Origin: a bacterium
Lineage (GTDB): Bacteria; Ratteibacteria; UBA8468; B48-G9; JAFGKM01
Assembly (NCBI GenBank): GCA_029548585.1
Contig: JAKPNC010000163.1
Span: 1-5,014 of the forward strand
DNA: 5,014 nt
Direction of reading: 5' to 3'
This document shows positions 1 to 5,014 of the stretch, one piece after another. Made by a program: the position numbers and the translations under genes. Within the stretch, counting starts at the first letter, position 1. Each line of letters opens with the position of its first letter. Under the pieces are notes generated by a model. It was given only the letters and a program-made list of their open reading frames with translations. It did no database searches and was not told where the DNA came from.

Positions 1-29
1 GACCCTGAAATCGAGCTCCCTGCCGCTGC
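1..29. repeat. Exact 29-bp direct repeat, copy at the window edge
   Basis: Bases 1-29 are identical to bases 637-665. The offset is 636 bp, a multiple of three, so both copies encode the same nine residues (SGRELDFRV) in the frame of the lyase-like gene. Identity stops at base 30. The other end is the window edge, so the repeat may be longer. Confidence 0.85.
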
Positions 30-1758
30 CTCCGGAAGCCGTTATAAAAGCGCCCTTCGGCTTTCCTGGTGATTCCCAGTTAACCACGCACCAATCTCCT
101 GTAAAACGGCTGAAACGGTGGCCCCAGTCATAATACCTGCGCTCTCCGCTCCTTGCATAAAGCCTCCAGGGTTCCCGGCGCAGTCCGTATTCCCTTAGGT
201 TGGAAAGAGCGTGGTGTGACGACATCAGCTTGCCTTTCACTTCCACGTAGGACCTGTCCGGATAACATCCCCAGGCTATGTATCCTGTCATTGGAAACGC
301 CCTGAGCGGGAGAATCAGCCTATCCCAGTAATCTGAGATAAGGGCTTCTTCTGCCGGGAAGCCCGCGGTATCCTTGTGGCGCATGGGCTGGTTGCCATTT
401 GCCCCGGTAGAGCACAACCACGACGGTTCTGCCATCACAAGGGGATTTCTTGACCCGGCCGTTGCATTCCTTCTGACATCCTCCTGAACGTAAGGGCCGT
501 TGTGCAGGATAAGCCAGACGTCGTGGGTACGAGATGTCCCCTGGGCGTTGCTTTTGGCGTTTTCAAGTTCCTTATCCGTTGTCATGCCAAGCCCTTCAGT
601 AACCCATCTCTCGAAATACTCCCTTACCAGGGTCTTGACCCTGAAATCGAGCTCCCTGCCGCTGCGCCCCGACCATAGAACAGCCCTTGCTCCCCCGGGA
701 CCGAAAGAGATCTCCTTGGGAAACCTCTCTGCAAGCCAGGGCATTGCCAGGGTAATGCCGAAATTCCCATAATTCCCGTGCGCCCAGTCGCCCGCCACGT
801 TGAATTCCTCTATTACGGCGTCTCCTTTCCCTATGACCGCCCTGTATTTTCTTTCCGCAAAATGTGGATAGTTATCCTGCATCAGGTACACTTCTTTGCC
901 CTCGCCTGCCACTTTTATTATCTCTTCAAGGCCCGGCTCCCCCGCCGTGCAATAAACGTCGTCAGGAGAATCAAGAGTCTTGAACTCAAGACCGTAATCC
1001 TTAAACCAGACCTTGTTGGTATCCTCTGTGAATATCAGGGTATGAGTTACCCTGACAACCGGGGAGCCTGCCGCAAAATAGAACCACACGTCAGCCCTCC
1101 CAAGCCTGTCACCTGCCTGGGTTACATACCAGCCGGACCTCTTCAATACCGTCCTTCCCGGTCCTTCCTTCACAAATGTATTTTCAACCCCGGCCGCAAG
1201 GCCTGCCACCCGGGCAGTTCTCCCCAGGTTGTCAACCAGGTAAGCCCCCGCCCCCGAATGACCGAGAACCTGCCGCTTGTTCTCCCCGAAGACAAGCCAG
1301 GCTTCCGAGGGAAGAAGATTATCCTTTTCGAACATGAAAACCGCGGCTCCCGTGTCTATTGTAAAATCTCCATCTTTCCCGCGTATTACCCTGAGAGGAT
1401 TTGCAAAGCCGGCCTTCCTATTTGCCTGCCCGTACTCCACCCTATATTCGCCAACTGGAGGAGCCGTGAACCCGGCCAGCGCCCAGCGTACGCTTCCGTC
1501 CCTCCAGGTAGCGGCCACGTCAACCTGGCACGGAATTTCCTGTCCTTTGCTCATGATGCGCACGGAAGAAACATCCTTGAGGTCTCCCTTGGGAAAGGCA
1601 AGGCTTCCTACCATGGGCCAGGGTGATTTAAGCCCGGAAACATCCTCGACCATCAGCCTGAAATCCTTCCCGAAAAGGCTGCCCGCCGACACCATGACCA
1701 ATAATGAAAGAAAAAATATTCCCGGCTTCCATGAAAAAAACCTTTTTCCTGACGACAT
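1..1758 (-). CDS. Exported PcRGLX/YetA-like (exo-rhamnogalacturonan lyase family) protein, 3' end missing
   Basis: The frame is open for 586 codons from an ATG at 1758 to the window edge, so the C-terminus is missing. Residues 1-30 look like a Sec signal peptide: Lys5/Arg6, then a hydrophobic stretch from about 13 to 26, ending near SLFG. The next part matches the N-terminal RIFT-barrel domain of the PcRGLX/YetA family as I know it, with a segment like LAFPKGDL (53-60) and WRDGSVRWAL (85-94). Further on, a THDVWL stretch (411-416) fits the family's central-to-C-terminal region. PcRGLX is an exo-acting rhamnogalacturonan lyase with a C-terminal alpha/alpha toroid, and that domain would be mostly cut off here. 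Many relatives have no proven activity, so the substrate is unknown. The start overlaps the stop of the acetyltransferase gene. A second ATG three bases upstream (1761) is in frame but only 3 nt from the Shine-Dalgarno. The last nine codons repeat a segment inside the same gene exactly, so the far left end may be an assembly artefact. Confidence 0.7.
   Translation of the reverse strand, partial: MSSGKRFFSWKPGIFFLSLLVMVSAGSLFGKDFRLMVEDVSGLKSPWPMVGSLAFPKGDLKDVSSVRIMSKGQEIPCQVDVAATWRDGSVRWALAGFTAPPVGEYRVEYGQANRKAGFANPLRVIRGKDGDFTIDTGAAVFMFEKDNLLPSEAWLVFGENKRQVLGHSGAGAYLVDNLGRTARVAGLAAGVENTFVKEGPGRTVLKRSGWYVTQAGDRLGRADVWFYFAAGSPVVRVTHTLIFTEDTNKVWFKDYGLEFKTLDSPDDVYCTAGEPGLEEIIKVAGEGKEVYLMQDNYPHFAERKYRAVIGKGDAVIEEFNVAGDWAHGNYGNFGITLAMPWLAERFPKEISFGPGGARAVLWSGRSGRELDFRVKTLVREYFERWVTEGLGMTTDKELENAKSNAQGTSRTHDVWLILHNGPYVQEDVRRNATAGSRNPLVMAEPSWLCSTGANGNQPMRHKDTAGFPAEEALISDYWDRLILPLRAFPMTGYIAWGCYPDRSYVEVKGKLMSSHHALSNLREYGLRREPWRLYARSGERRYYDWGHRFSRFTGDWCVVNWESPGKPKGAFITASGGSGRELDFRV
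637..665. repeat. Exact 29-bp direct repeat, internal copy
   Basis: This is the partner of bases 1-29. It lies in the middle of the lyase-like gene, where the encoded segment follows WSGR and continues smoothly into KTLVREYFERW, so this copy looks like the native one. Confidence 0.85.
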
Positions 1759-2231
1759 CATTTACCTCCCTTTGCGGTATCCTTTCCCATGCGCAGAAGA
1801 ATCACATTATCTTTTTTTATCTCTCCCAGTATAACATAACCGAGCTTCATGTAAAGACCTATGCTCCTGGCGCTCTTGTTGCCCGCACCCAGCTCAAATT
1901 TGGAAACGTATGGAAAACATTTTTCTATCTCGGACATGAGCCTGAAACCTATGCCGAGGTTCTGGTAAAGAGGAGATACTGACAACCGGCTTACCCAGCA
2001 GGTACCTTCGTTGACAGAAGCCCTTACAGAACCTGCTATCTCACCCCTTTCTCCGACCGCCTTAAGTACCAGGTGCGTATCAAAATCCCTTATAACGTCC
2101 TGAAGTGTCTCCACCAGCGGAGCTATCTTCAGATTATTATACAGCCTGCCCTCGCTTTCAAATGCGATCTTCTGAATCCGCAGGATCTCTTCTGCATCAG
2201 CAATTGACGCCTTTTCTATCTTTACGTTCAC
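1758..2231 (-). CDS. GNAT family N-acetyltransferase
   Basis: A 157-residue single-domain GCN5-related acetyltransferase, expected to be cytoplasmic and to move an acetyl group from acetyl-CoA to an amine; the substrate cannot be read from sequence. The N-terminus has the usual beta1-alpha1 pattern (NVKIEKASIADAEEILRIQ, 2-20). The acetyl-CoA pyrophosphate loop is QNLGIG (90-95), just after beta4 (VSRLSVSP, 80-87). The distal motif has Asn118, Tyr127 and KLGY (129-132). Length is normal for the family. The frame is open back to an ATG at 2294, inside the end of the reductase gene, and an ATG at 2255 also exists. I prefer the GTG at 2231 because GGAAGG lies 7 nt upstream and the protein then begins exactly where the conserved fold begins. 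The stop TGA shares bases with the ATG of the next gene, which suggests translational coupling. Confidence 0.88.
   Translation of the reverse strand: MNVKIEKASIADAEEILRIQKIAFESEGRLYNNLKIAPLVETLQDVIRDFDTHLVLKAVGERGEIAGSVRASVNEGTCWVSRLSVSPLYQNLGIGFRLMSEIEKCFPYVSKFELGAGNKSARSIGLYMKLGYVILGEIKKDNVILLRMGKDTAKGGK
1765..1773 (-). promoter_or_regulatory. Shine-Dalgarno of the exported lyase-like gene
   Basis: On the minus strand this reads AAAGGGAGG, a strong ribosome binding site lying inside the last codons of the acetyltransferase gene. It sits 6 nt before the ATG at 1758 and only 3 nt before the ATG at 1761, which favours 1758 as the start. Confidence 0.65.
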
Positions 2232-2238
2232 ATGAAAG

Positions 2239-2244
2239 CCTTCC
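2239..2244 (-). promoter_or_regulatory. Ribosome binding site that decides the acetyltransferase start
   Basis: GGAAGG on the minus strand, 7 nt before the GTG at 2231. The ATG at 2294 has only GGCGG almost touching it, and the ATG at 2255 has no good purine-rich site. This is the main sequence support for the GTG start. Confidence 0.45.
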
Positions 2245-2278
2245 GGAAGATCCATGCACGGGATCCCGACAGGGGGAA

Positions 2279-3040
2279 CTACTGCATGAACCATCCGCCG
2301 TTTATATGAATTGTCTGGCCGGTTATGTAACCGGCTTTATCAGAGACGAGAAAACCAGCCAGTTCGGCTATCTCTTCAGGCCTTGCAAACCTTCCCATGG
2401 GAATCTGTTTCAGGAAATCCTGCCGGACGTTTTCGGGTATCTGTTTTGCCATGTCAGTTTCAACTATTCCAGGGGCAATGGCGTTTACTGTTATGTTTTT
2501 CGAAGCAACCTCCCTGGCAAGAGACCTGGTCAAACCCATAACGCCCGCCTTGGCGGCAGCATAATTGGCCTGTCCCCGGAAACCAACCTGGCCGCTTATG
2601 GAAGACATGTTGACAATCCTTCCGTAACCATTGTCGATCATGCCCGCGATAACAGCCCTGCAGCAGTTGAATATGCCCGTGAGATTTATATCTATGACCG
2701 AATGCCATTCTTCCTCTGACATCTTCTTCAGTGTCTTGTCGGCAAGTATGGCCGCATTGTTGATTAGAATATCAACCGTTCCAAGCTCCTTGCCAATCTT
2801 TTCCACCATTCCCGAAACCGCCGCGAAACTTCTCACGTCCGCCTCGTAAATCCCGGTTTTCACACCGAATCCACGGATTCTTTCGGCAACCGCGGAAGCC
2901 TGGGCAAGGTTCTTGCCTTCCCCGTCATTCACGTAATTGACGGCAACGCTGGCTCCTCTTTCGCCTAAAAAAAGCGCCAGTGCGCTTCCTATACCCCTGG
3001 AACTTCCTGTTACCAGGGCACACCTGTCCCTATATTCCAT
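2279..3040 (-). CDS. fabG: FabG-type 3-oxoacyl-[ACP] reductase / short-chain dehydrogenase
   Basis: A 253-residue classical SDR, full length for the family. The Rossmann cofactor loop is TGSSRGIG (11-18), followed by the stabilising NNAA (94-97). The catalytic tetrad is Asn119, Ser147, Tyr160 and Lys164, the last two within NYAAAKAG. The C-terminal part has the FabG-like PEEIAELAGFL segment and ends YITGQTIHINGGWFMQ. Arg15 in the glycine loop is typical of NADPH-using FabG enzymes. The expected reaction is reduction of 3-oxoacyl-ACP to 3-hydroxyacyl-ACP in fatty-acid elongation, in the cytoplasm. No other fatty-acid gene (fabD, acpP, fabF) is adjacent, so this may be a paralogue acting on another ketone such as acetoacetyl-CoA or a sugar derivative. 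The KduD-type sugar-acid dehydrogenases belong to the same superfamily, but motif detail here favours FabG. The ATG start has AAGGAG 6 nt upstream. Confidence 0.9.
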   Translation of the reverse strand: MEYRDRCALVTGSSRGIGSALALFLGERGASVAVNYVNDGEGKNLAQASAVAERIRGFGVKTGIYEADVRSFAAVSGMVEKIGKELGTVDILINNAAILADKTLKKMSEEEWHSVIDINLTGIFNCCRAVIAGMIDNGYGRIVNMSSISGQVGFRGQANYAAAKAGVMGLTRSLAREVASKNITVNAIAPGIVETDMAKQIPENVRQDFLKQIPMGRFARPEEIAELAGFLVSDKAGYITGQTIHINGGWFMQ

Positions 3041-3046
3041 GAGCTT

Positions 3047-3052
3047 CTCCTT
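3047..3052 (-). promoter_or_regulatory. Shine-Dalgarno of the FabG-type gene
   Basis: AAGGAG on the minus strand, 6 nt before the ATG at 3040. It confirms that start and the short N-terminus (MEYRDRCALVTG) leading directly into the first beta strand. Confidence 0.6.
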
Positions 3053-3066
3053 GTTCTCCCTTACGA

Positions 3067-3086
3067 AGGGCCATTTTCAAGGCCCT
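3067..3086 (-). other. Small inverted repeat between the two-segment membrane protein and the FabG-type gene
   Basis: AGGGCC and GGCCCT form a perfect 6-bp stem around an 8-nt loop and overlap the TAG stop of the small membrane protein gene. On the transcribed strand no run of U follows, so it is not a convincing intrinsic terminator. It could be an mRNA-stability or processing hairpin, or chance. Confidence 0.35.
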
Positions 3087-3288
3087 ATTTCCTGGCGATA
3101 ACCCGAAGGATAACAACAAGATATCCGGCAAGAAAAAGTACCAGGAAAATAACGATATTCTGCTTAACGAAATCCGATATGAATGCCCCTGTGATAATCC
3201 CGAACAGGATCAGGACAAGCTTGGTAAGCCCCATGTCCCAAAAAGTCATATTCTTTATCTTCTTTTCACCCCATTCAATCATTCCCAT
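3085..3288 (-). CDS. Small two-segment membrane protein of unknown function
   Basis: A 67-residue protein that I do not recognise. It has a charged, probably cytoplasmic N-terminus (WGEKKIKNMTFWDMG, 6-20). Two hydrophobic stretches follow, at about 21-38 (ending ITGAFISDFV) and about 43-64, then a basic tail ending IARK. With a short polar turn (KQN) between them, this suggests a helical hairpin in the inner membrane with both ends inside. The frame is open upstream to an ATG at 3345. I chose the ATG at 3288 because AAGGGAG lies 7 nt before it and the upstream extension is not membrane-like. The WDMG-LTK then GxxxGAFISDFVKQ pattern looks conserved rather than random, and the ribosome binding site supports a real gene. 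It lies between a GYD-domain gene and the FabG-type gene on the same strand. Confidence 0.72.
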   Translation of the reverse strand: MGMIEWGEKKIKNMTFWDMGLTKLVLILFGIITGAFISDFVKQNIVIFLVLFLAGYLVVILRVIARK

Positions 3289-3295
3289 TATCTCT

Positions 3296-3302
3296 CTCCC
3301 TT
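3296..3302 (-). promoter_or_regulatory. Shine-Dalgarno of the small membrane protein gene
   Basis: AAGGGAG on the minus strand, 7 nt before the ATG at 3288. It selects this start over the ATG at 3345, which has no comparable site. Confidence 0.55.
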
Positions 3303-3372
3303 GCCCGGCGACATGGAAAATGACCGGCGCGTTGCAAGACAACATCCGGATGACTTGACAAGAATCCTCCCC

Positions 3373-3657
3373 TCACCTGATACCAGATATGAAGTCGTCC
3401 ACGGGAATGGCAGGAATAGTCAGTATCTTTACGCTCCCCCTTGAAGAAACCTCGAGAGATATCCTGGCGGCAGTCTCATCGTCGGCGGCCTCGATAACCG
3501 TGATAAAATCGTATGAACCCAGCAGGGCATACTGGGCCAATATCCTGCCACCCATCTTTTCCACTTCCACGTTGACCTCTTTTATCCTCGACGGCCTGGT
3601 TTTAAGCGTCCTGGCGCCCCTTGCTGTTACCGTGCTGAGCATCACGTAATGTGCCAT
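3373..3657 (-). CDS. GYD domain-containing protein
   Basis: A 94-residue soluble protein that matches the GYD-domain family along its whole length. It opens with a beta strand (AHYVMLSTVT, 2-11), followed by a basic helix region (RPSRIKEVNVEVEKMGG, 21-37). The name-giving GSYD (47-50) follows YALL, and then comes an acidic segment (EAADDETAA, 56-64). The end has the family's repeated strand (VKILTIPAIPVDDF). The fold is expected to be a ferredoxin-like, dimeric alpha/beta barrel. Family members are widespread and have no established biochemical role, so none is assigned. The frame extends to a GTG at 3666, but that codon lies inside the Shine-Dalgarno, so the ATG at 3657 is the better start. 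It is 50 nt downstream of the unknown membrane protein and 84 nt upstream of the small membrane protein. Confidence 0.87.
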   Translation of the reverse strand: MAHYVMLSTVTARGARTLKTRPSRIKEVNVEVEKMGGRILAQYALLGSYDFITVIEAADDETAARISLEVSSRGSVKILTIPAIPVDDFISGIR

Positions 3658-3662
3658 TATTC

Positions 3663-3674
3663 TCACCTCCCCTT
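3663..3674 (-). promoter_or_regulatory. Very strong Shine-Dalgarno of the GYD-domain gene
   Basis: AAGGGGAGGTGA on the minus strand is nearly a full match to the 16S anti-Shine-Dalgarno. From GGAGG to the ATG at 3657 there are 8 nt. The site contains the GTG (3666) that would otherwise extend the frame, which argues against that longer start. Confidence 0.65.
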
Positions 3675-3707
3675 CAATCCTTCTTCATGGTTTTGGAAAA
3701 CCCCGTC

Positions 3708-4577
3708 CTATTTTGACATTCTCATGGACAGGTATTCATTGCTCACTTTCCTGCCCGTGTCGAGAAGGAGAACAAATCCGGGCTTCTCATTGCCGGCAAC
3801 GGGACAGAAAGACCTTATTCCGTTTTCATACACCCTTGTGAAGGGCTTCATACTGCCAAGCATCTCGTTGAATTTATTTTTCTCTCCCTGATCCGGGATG
3901 AAAAGGTTCCTGCTCTTGAGGGAATCCGAAATCTTCCTTTCATCTCCCCGGTCATAATCGTACGGCGTAACCATGTAAAAAACAGGGACTGATGCTCCCT
4001 TCCTGGGAATCAGAAGGGTCACTCCCCTTGTTTTTTCCTCGAGGGACAAGAGCATTTCATCCCTCGCAAAATAGAGCTCGTTTACCTTCCCGTCCTCTTC
4101 TATCAGCCTGGTTATCCTGGCGGAGAGTGTCGACCGGGCTATCTCTACAATCTGTTTTTCAACTGACCGGACCCTGTGCCTTGCCACCCGGTATTCAAGC
4201 GCTCCCTGGAAGACAACCACAACTAATATGCCCGCAAGGGCCAGCACAACGAGATTCCTGAAACGGATGCCTTCCCTTGCTGCCACCCCGGGGTCCGCCT
4301 CCGGTTTACCGGCAATACGGCTGATTGAATCAGATATCCTGTTCATGGTCAGGACAACGTGCAACAGGACAAGCGCGGCAAGGGTACCGAGACTTATGCC
4401 GAACAAAGTGAAAAAAACTTTTTCAAAATTTTCCGTGAGAAGGGACCAGTGGAAGATATTGCCTGCAAGGATGAGGGTAAAACACATCAGTCCGAACCAG
4501 ACAAGGAATATTATGATCTTGAGTATGAGATTCTGGAGTCTCTTGAGATTGTCCACCTGAACCCCCTTTTTAATCAT
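3708..4577 (-). CDS. Unrecognised three-segment membrane protein with a C-terminal soluble domain
   Basis: I do not recognise this 289-residue protein. Three hydrophobic segments lie at about 21-41, 54-76 and 108-126. The basic N-terminus (MIKKG, KRLQ) and the basic linker (78-107) place both on the cytoplasmic side, so residues 127-289 would lie outside the membrane. That part opens with a long charged helix (about 128-163, rich in Arg, Glu and Val) that could form a coiled coil. A mixed alpha/beta region follows with FYMVTPYDYDRGDE (about 202-215), a YENGIRSF segment and a final strand FVLLLDTGR. This layout resembles extracytoplasmic sensor domains, but no kinase, methyl-accepting or GGDEF output domain is attached. 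The ATG at 4577 has no clear ribosome site. A GTG at 4556, five bases after GGGGG, is a good alternative start and gives MDNLKRLQ. It follows a 111-bp gap holding an AT-rich dyad. Confidence 0.8.
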   Translation of the reverse strand: MIKKGVQVDNLKRLQNLILKIIIFLVWFGLMCFTLILAGNIFHWSLLTENFEKVFFTLFGISLGTLAALVLLHVVLTMNRISDSISRIAGKPEADPGVAAREGIRFRNLVVLALAGILVVVVFQGALEYRVARHRVRSVEKQIVEIARSTLSARITRLIEEDGKVNELYFARDEMLLSLEEKTRGVTLLIPRKGASVPVFYMVTPYDYDRGDERKISDSLKSRNLFIPDQGEKNKFNEMLGSMKPFTRVYENGIRSFCPVAGNEKPGFVLLLDTGRKVSNEYLSMRMSK

Positions 4578-4639
4578 ACGTGTTTTCAGCGCCTGATTCG
4601 TGCATTTTATTCCTTCTCATTGCTTTCTGAAACCACATA

Positions 4640-4674
4640 TTATTTATACCCGGCCTTTGCTTCCATATAAATAA
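4640..4674. repeat. Perfect 9-bp AT-rich inverted repeat with a 17-bp spacer
   Basis: TTATTTATA (4640-4648) and TATAAATAA (4666-4674) are exact reverse complements, separated by 17 bp of mixed composition. The dyad sits in the widest intergenic gap of the window, between the transporter stop and the start of the unknown membrane protein. It could be a regulator site, a pair of promoter elements or a weak hairpin. An all-AT stem without a U run does not make a standard terminator. Confidence 0.5.
4643..4671 (-). promoter_or_regulatory. Possible weak sigma-70 promoter for the unknown membrane protein and genes downstream
   Basis: On the minus strand TTTATA (4666-4671, 4 of 6 matches to TTGACA) lies 17 bp before TATAAA (4643-4648, 5 of 6 matches to TATAAT). 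Transcription would begin roughly 60 nt upstream of the ATG at 4577. The two boxes are the arms of the inverted repeat, so the same reading nearly works on the plus strand, which lowers confidence. Confidence 0.3.
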
Positions 4675-4688
4675 GAGTGACGGGCAGG

Positions 4689-5014
4689 TCAGTATAGATT
4701 TTCGGACGGTTTGACGGGAACCTTCACAAAGACACCCACGAAATACGCGAGAATCAACTGGGAAGCTGCAACAAAAAGAAACGGAGTCCTCAGGGTTGCA
4801 AACCTGGCGACGGTTCCTCCCATAAAAGGTCCCAGGGCGGCGCCGATCATGCTTATGGCAGTGGCCGCCCCGTATGCCTTCCCTATGCTTTTCTTGTCGA
4901 TGACGGCGTATATCATTGCGTTTGCCGCCGGAAGCATTCCCGCAACACTCAATCCAAAAAGTATCCTGGCGGCAAAGAGAAACCTCATCGTGTATGCGAA
5001 AAAGTGTCCAACGG
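4689..5014 (-). CDS. Major facilitator superfamily transporter, C-terminal fragment
   Basis: The frame enters from the right edge and gives 107 residues before a TGA stop, so only the C-terminal quarter or so of a usual 400-residue transporter is here. Membrane segments are visible at about 11-36 (RILFGLSVAGMLPAANAM), 46-66 and 73-95, followed by a short polar tail. Gly48, Gly57, Gly61-Pro62 and Gly65-Gly66 fit the spacing of MFS motif C (G-x8-G-x3-GP-xx-GG), typical of proton-driven drug/H+ antiporters. Being this near the end, it should be the TM11 counterpart of the classic TM5 copy. The likely role is export or uptake of a small molecule at the inner membrane, and the substrate is unknown. 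An internal ATG at 4988 is not the true start because codons before it (GHFFAYT) continue the same membrane segment. Confidence 0.86.
   Translation of the reverse strand, partial: VGHFFAYTMRFLFAARILFGLSVAGMLPAANAMIYAVIDKKSIGKAYGAATAISMIGAALGPFMGGTVARFATLRTPFLFVAASQLILAYFVGVFVKVPVKPSENLY

Larger units (their letters stand above)
4578..4688. other. Intergenic gap between the transporter and the unknown membrane protein
   Basis: This 111-bp non-coding stretch is the longest in the window. It holds the AT-rich dyad and possible promoter. No intrinsic terminator with a GC-rich stem and U run was seen for the transporter gene, so read-through into the next genes cannot be excluded. Confidence 0.6.

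Noticed and set aside
778..1626. A 282-codon open frame on the plus strand opposite the lyase-like gene
   Set aside because: It has no recognisable domain, is rich in Pro, Arg and Cys in a way typical of antisense frames, and lies fully opposite a gene with signal peptide, ribosome site and family motifs.
2105..2719. Plus-strand open frame of 204 codons opposite the acetyltransferase and FabG-type genes
   Set aside because: It runs across two well-supported minus-strand genes, shows no family similarity and no credible ribosome site.
3289..3345. N-terminal extension of the small membrane protein to the ATG at 3345
   Set aside because: The ATG lacks a ribosome site, whereas the ATG at 3288 has AAGGGAG at good spacing, and the extra residues do not look like part of the membrane hairpin.
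3343..3352. Ten-base palindrome CATCCGGATG in the gap after the GYD gene
   Set aside because: A single short palindrome with no promoter boxes around it is expected by chance; no second copy was noticed.
3689..3702. GGTTTT-GG-AAAACC inverted repeat between the membrane protein stop and the GYD gene
   Set aside because: The two-base loop cannot form as drawn, leaving a five-pair weak stem with no U run. It is unlikely to be a terminator.
4584..4632. TTTCAG and CTGAAA as arms of a leader stem-loop upstream of the unknown membrane protein
   Set aside because: Only six pairs with a 37-nt loop, and no riboswitch or attenuator features were recognised.
1..5014. CRISPR array, tRNA, rRNA, insertion-sequence ends or phage genes
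   Set aside because: Looked for on both strands; no regularly spaced repeats, cloverleaf sequences, transposase motifs or terminal inverted repeats were seen.

Overview
The window is 5,014 bp of bacterial-looking DNA of roughly half G+C. It carries seven protein genes, all on the minus strand and therefore transcribed from the right edge toward the left. Genes at both edges are cut. Clear Shine-Dalgarno sequences, a Sec-type signal peptide on the last gene, and heavy use of AGG (Arg) and ATA (Ile) codons suggest an uncultured bacterium. Nothing in the sequence fixes the phylum. No rRNA, tRNA, CRISPR array, insertion sequence or phage gene was seen.

Layout in the direction of transcription: (1) 4689-5014, the C-terminal end of a major facilitator superfamily transporter. 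(2) A 111-bp gap with a 9-bp AT-rich dyad that can also be read as a weak promoter. (3) 3708-4577, an unrecognised membrane protein with three membrane segments and a C-terminal soluble domain predicted to lie outside the cytoplasm. (4) 3373-3657, a small GYD-domain protein. (5) 3085-3288, a 67-residue protein with two membrane segments. (6) 2279-3040, a FabG-type short-chain dehydrogenase. (7) 1758-2231, a GNAT N-acetyltransferase. (8) 1-1758, an exported protein resembling the PcRGLX/YetA (exo-rhamnogalacturonan lyase-like, RIFT-barrel) family, open at the left edge.

Gaps between genes 3 to 7 are 44-84 nt, and the acetyltransferase stop overlaps the start of the exported protein. The stretch from the three-segment membrane protein to the left edge could thus be one transcript, with translational coupling at its far end. 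The functional link is weak. One exported polysaccharide-active protein, a reductase, an acetyltransferase and three small or unknown proteins do not make a recognisable pathway. A carbohydrate-use role with an upstream membrane sensor is possible but is inference.

No clear new system is visible. The points most worth a second look are an exact 29-bp in-frame direct repeat that ends at base 1 (possible assembly break), the AT-rich dyad at 4640-4674, and the unassigned membrane protein with its two small neighbours.
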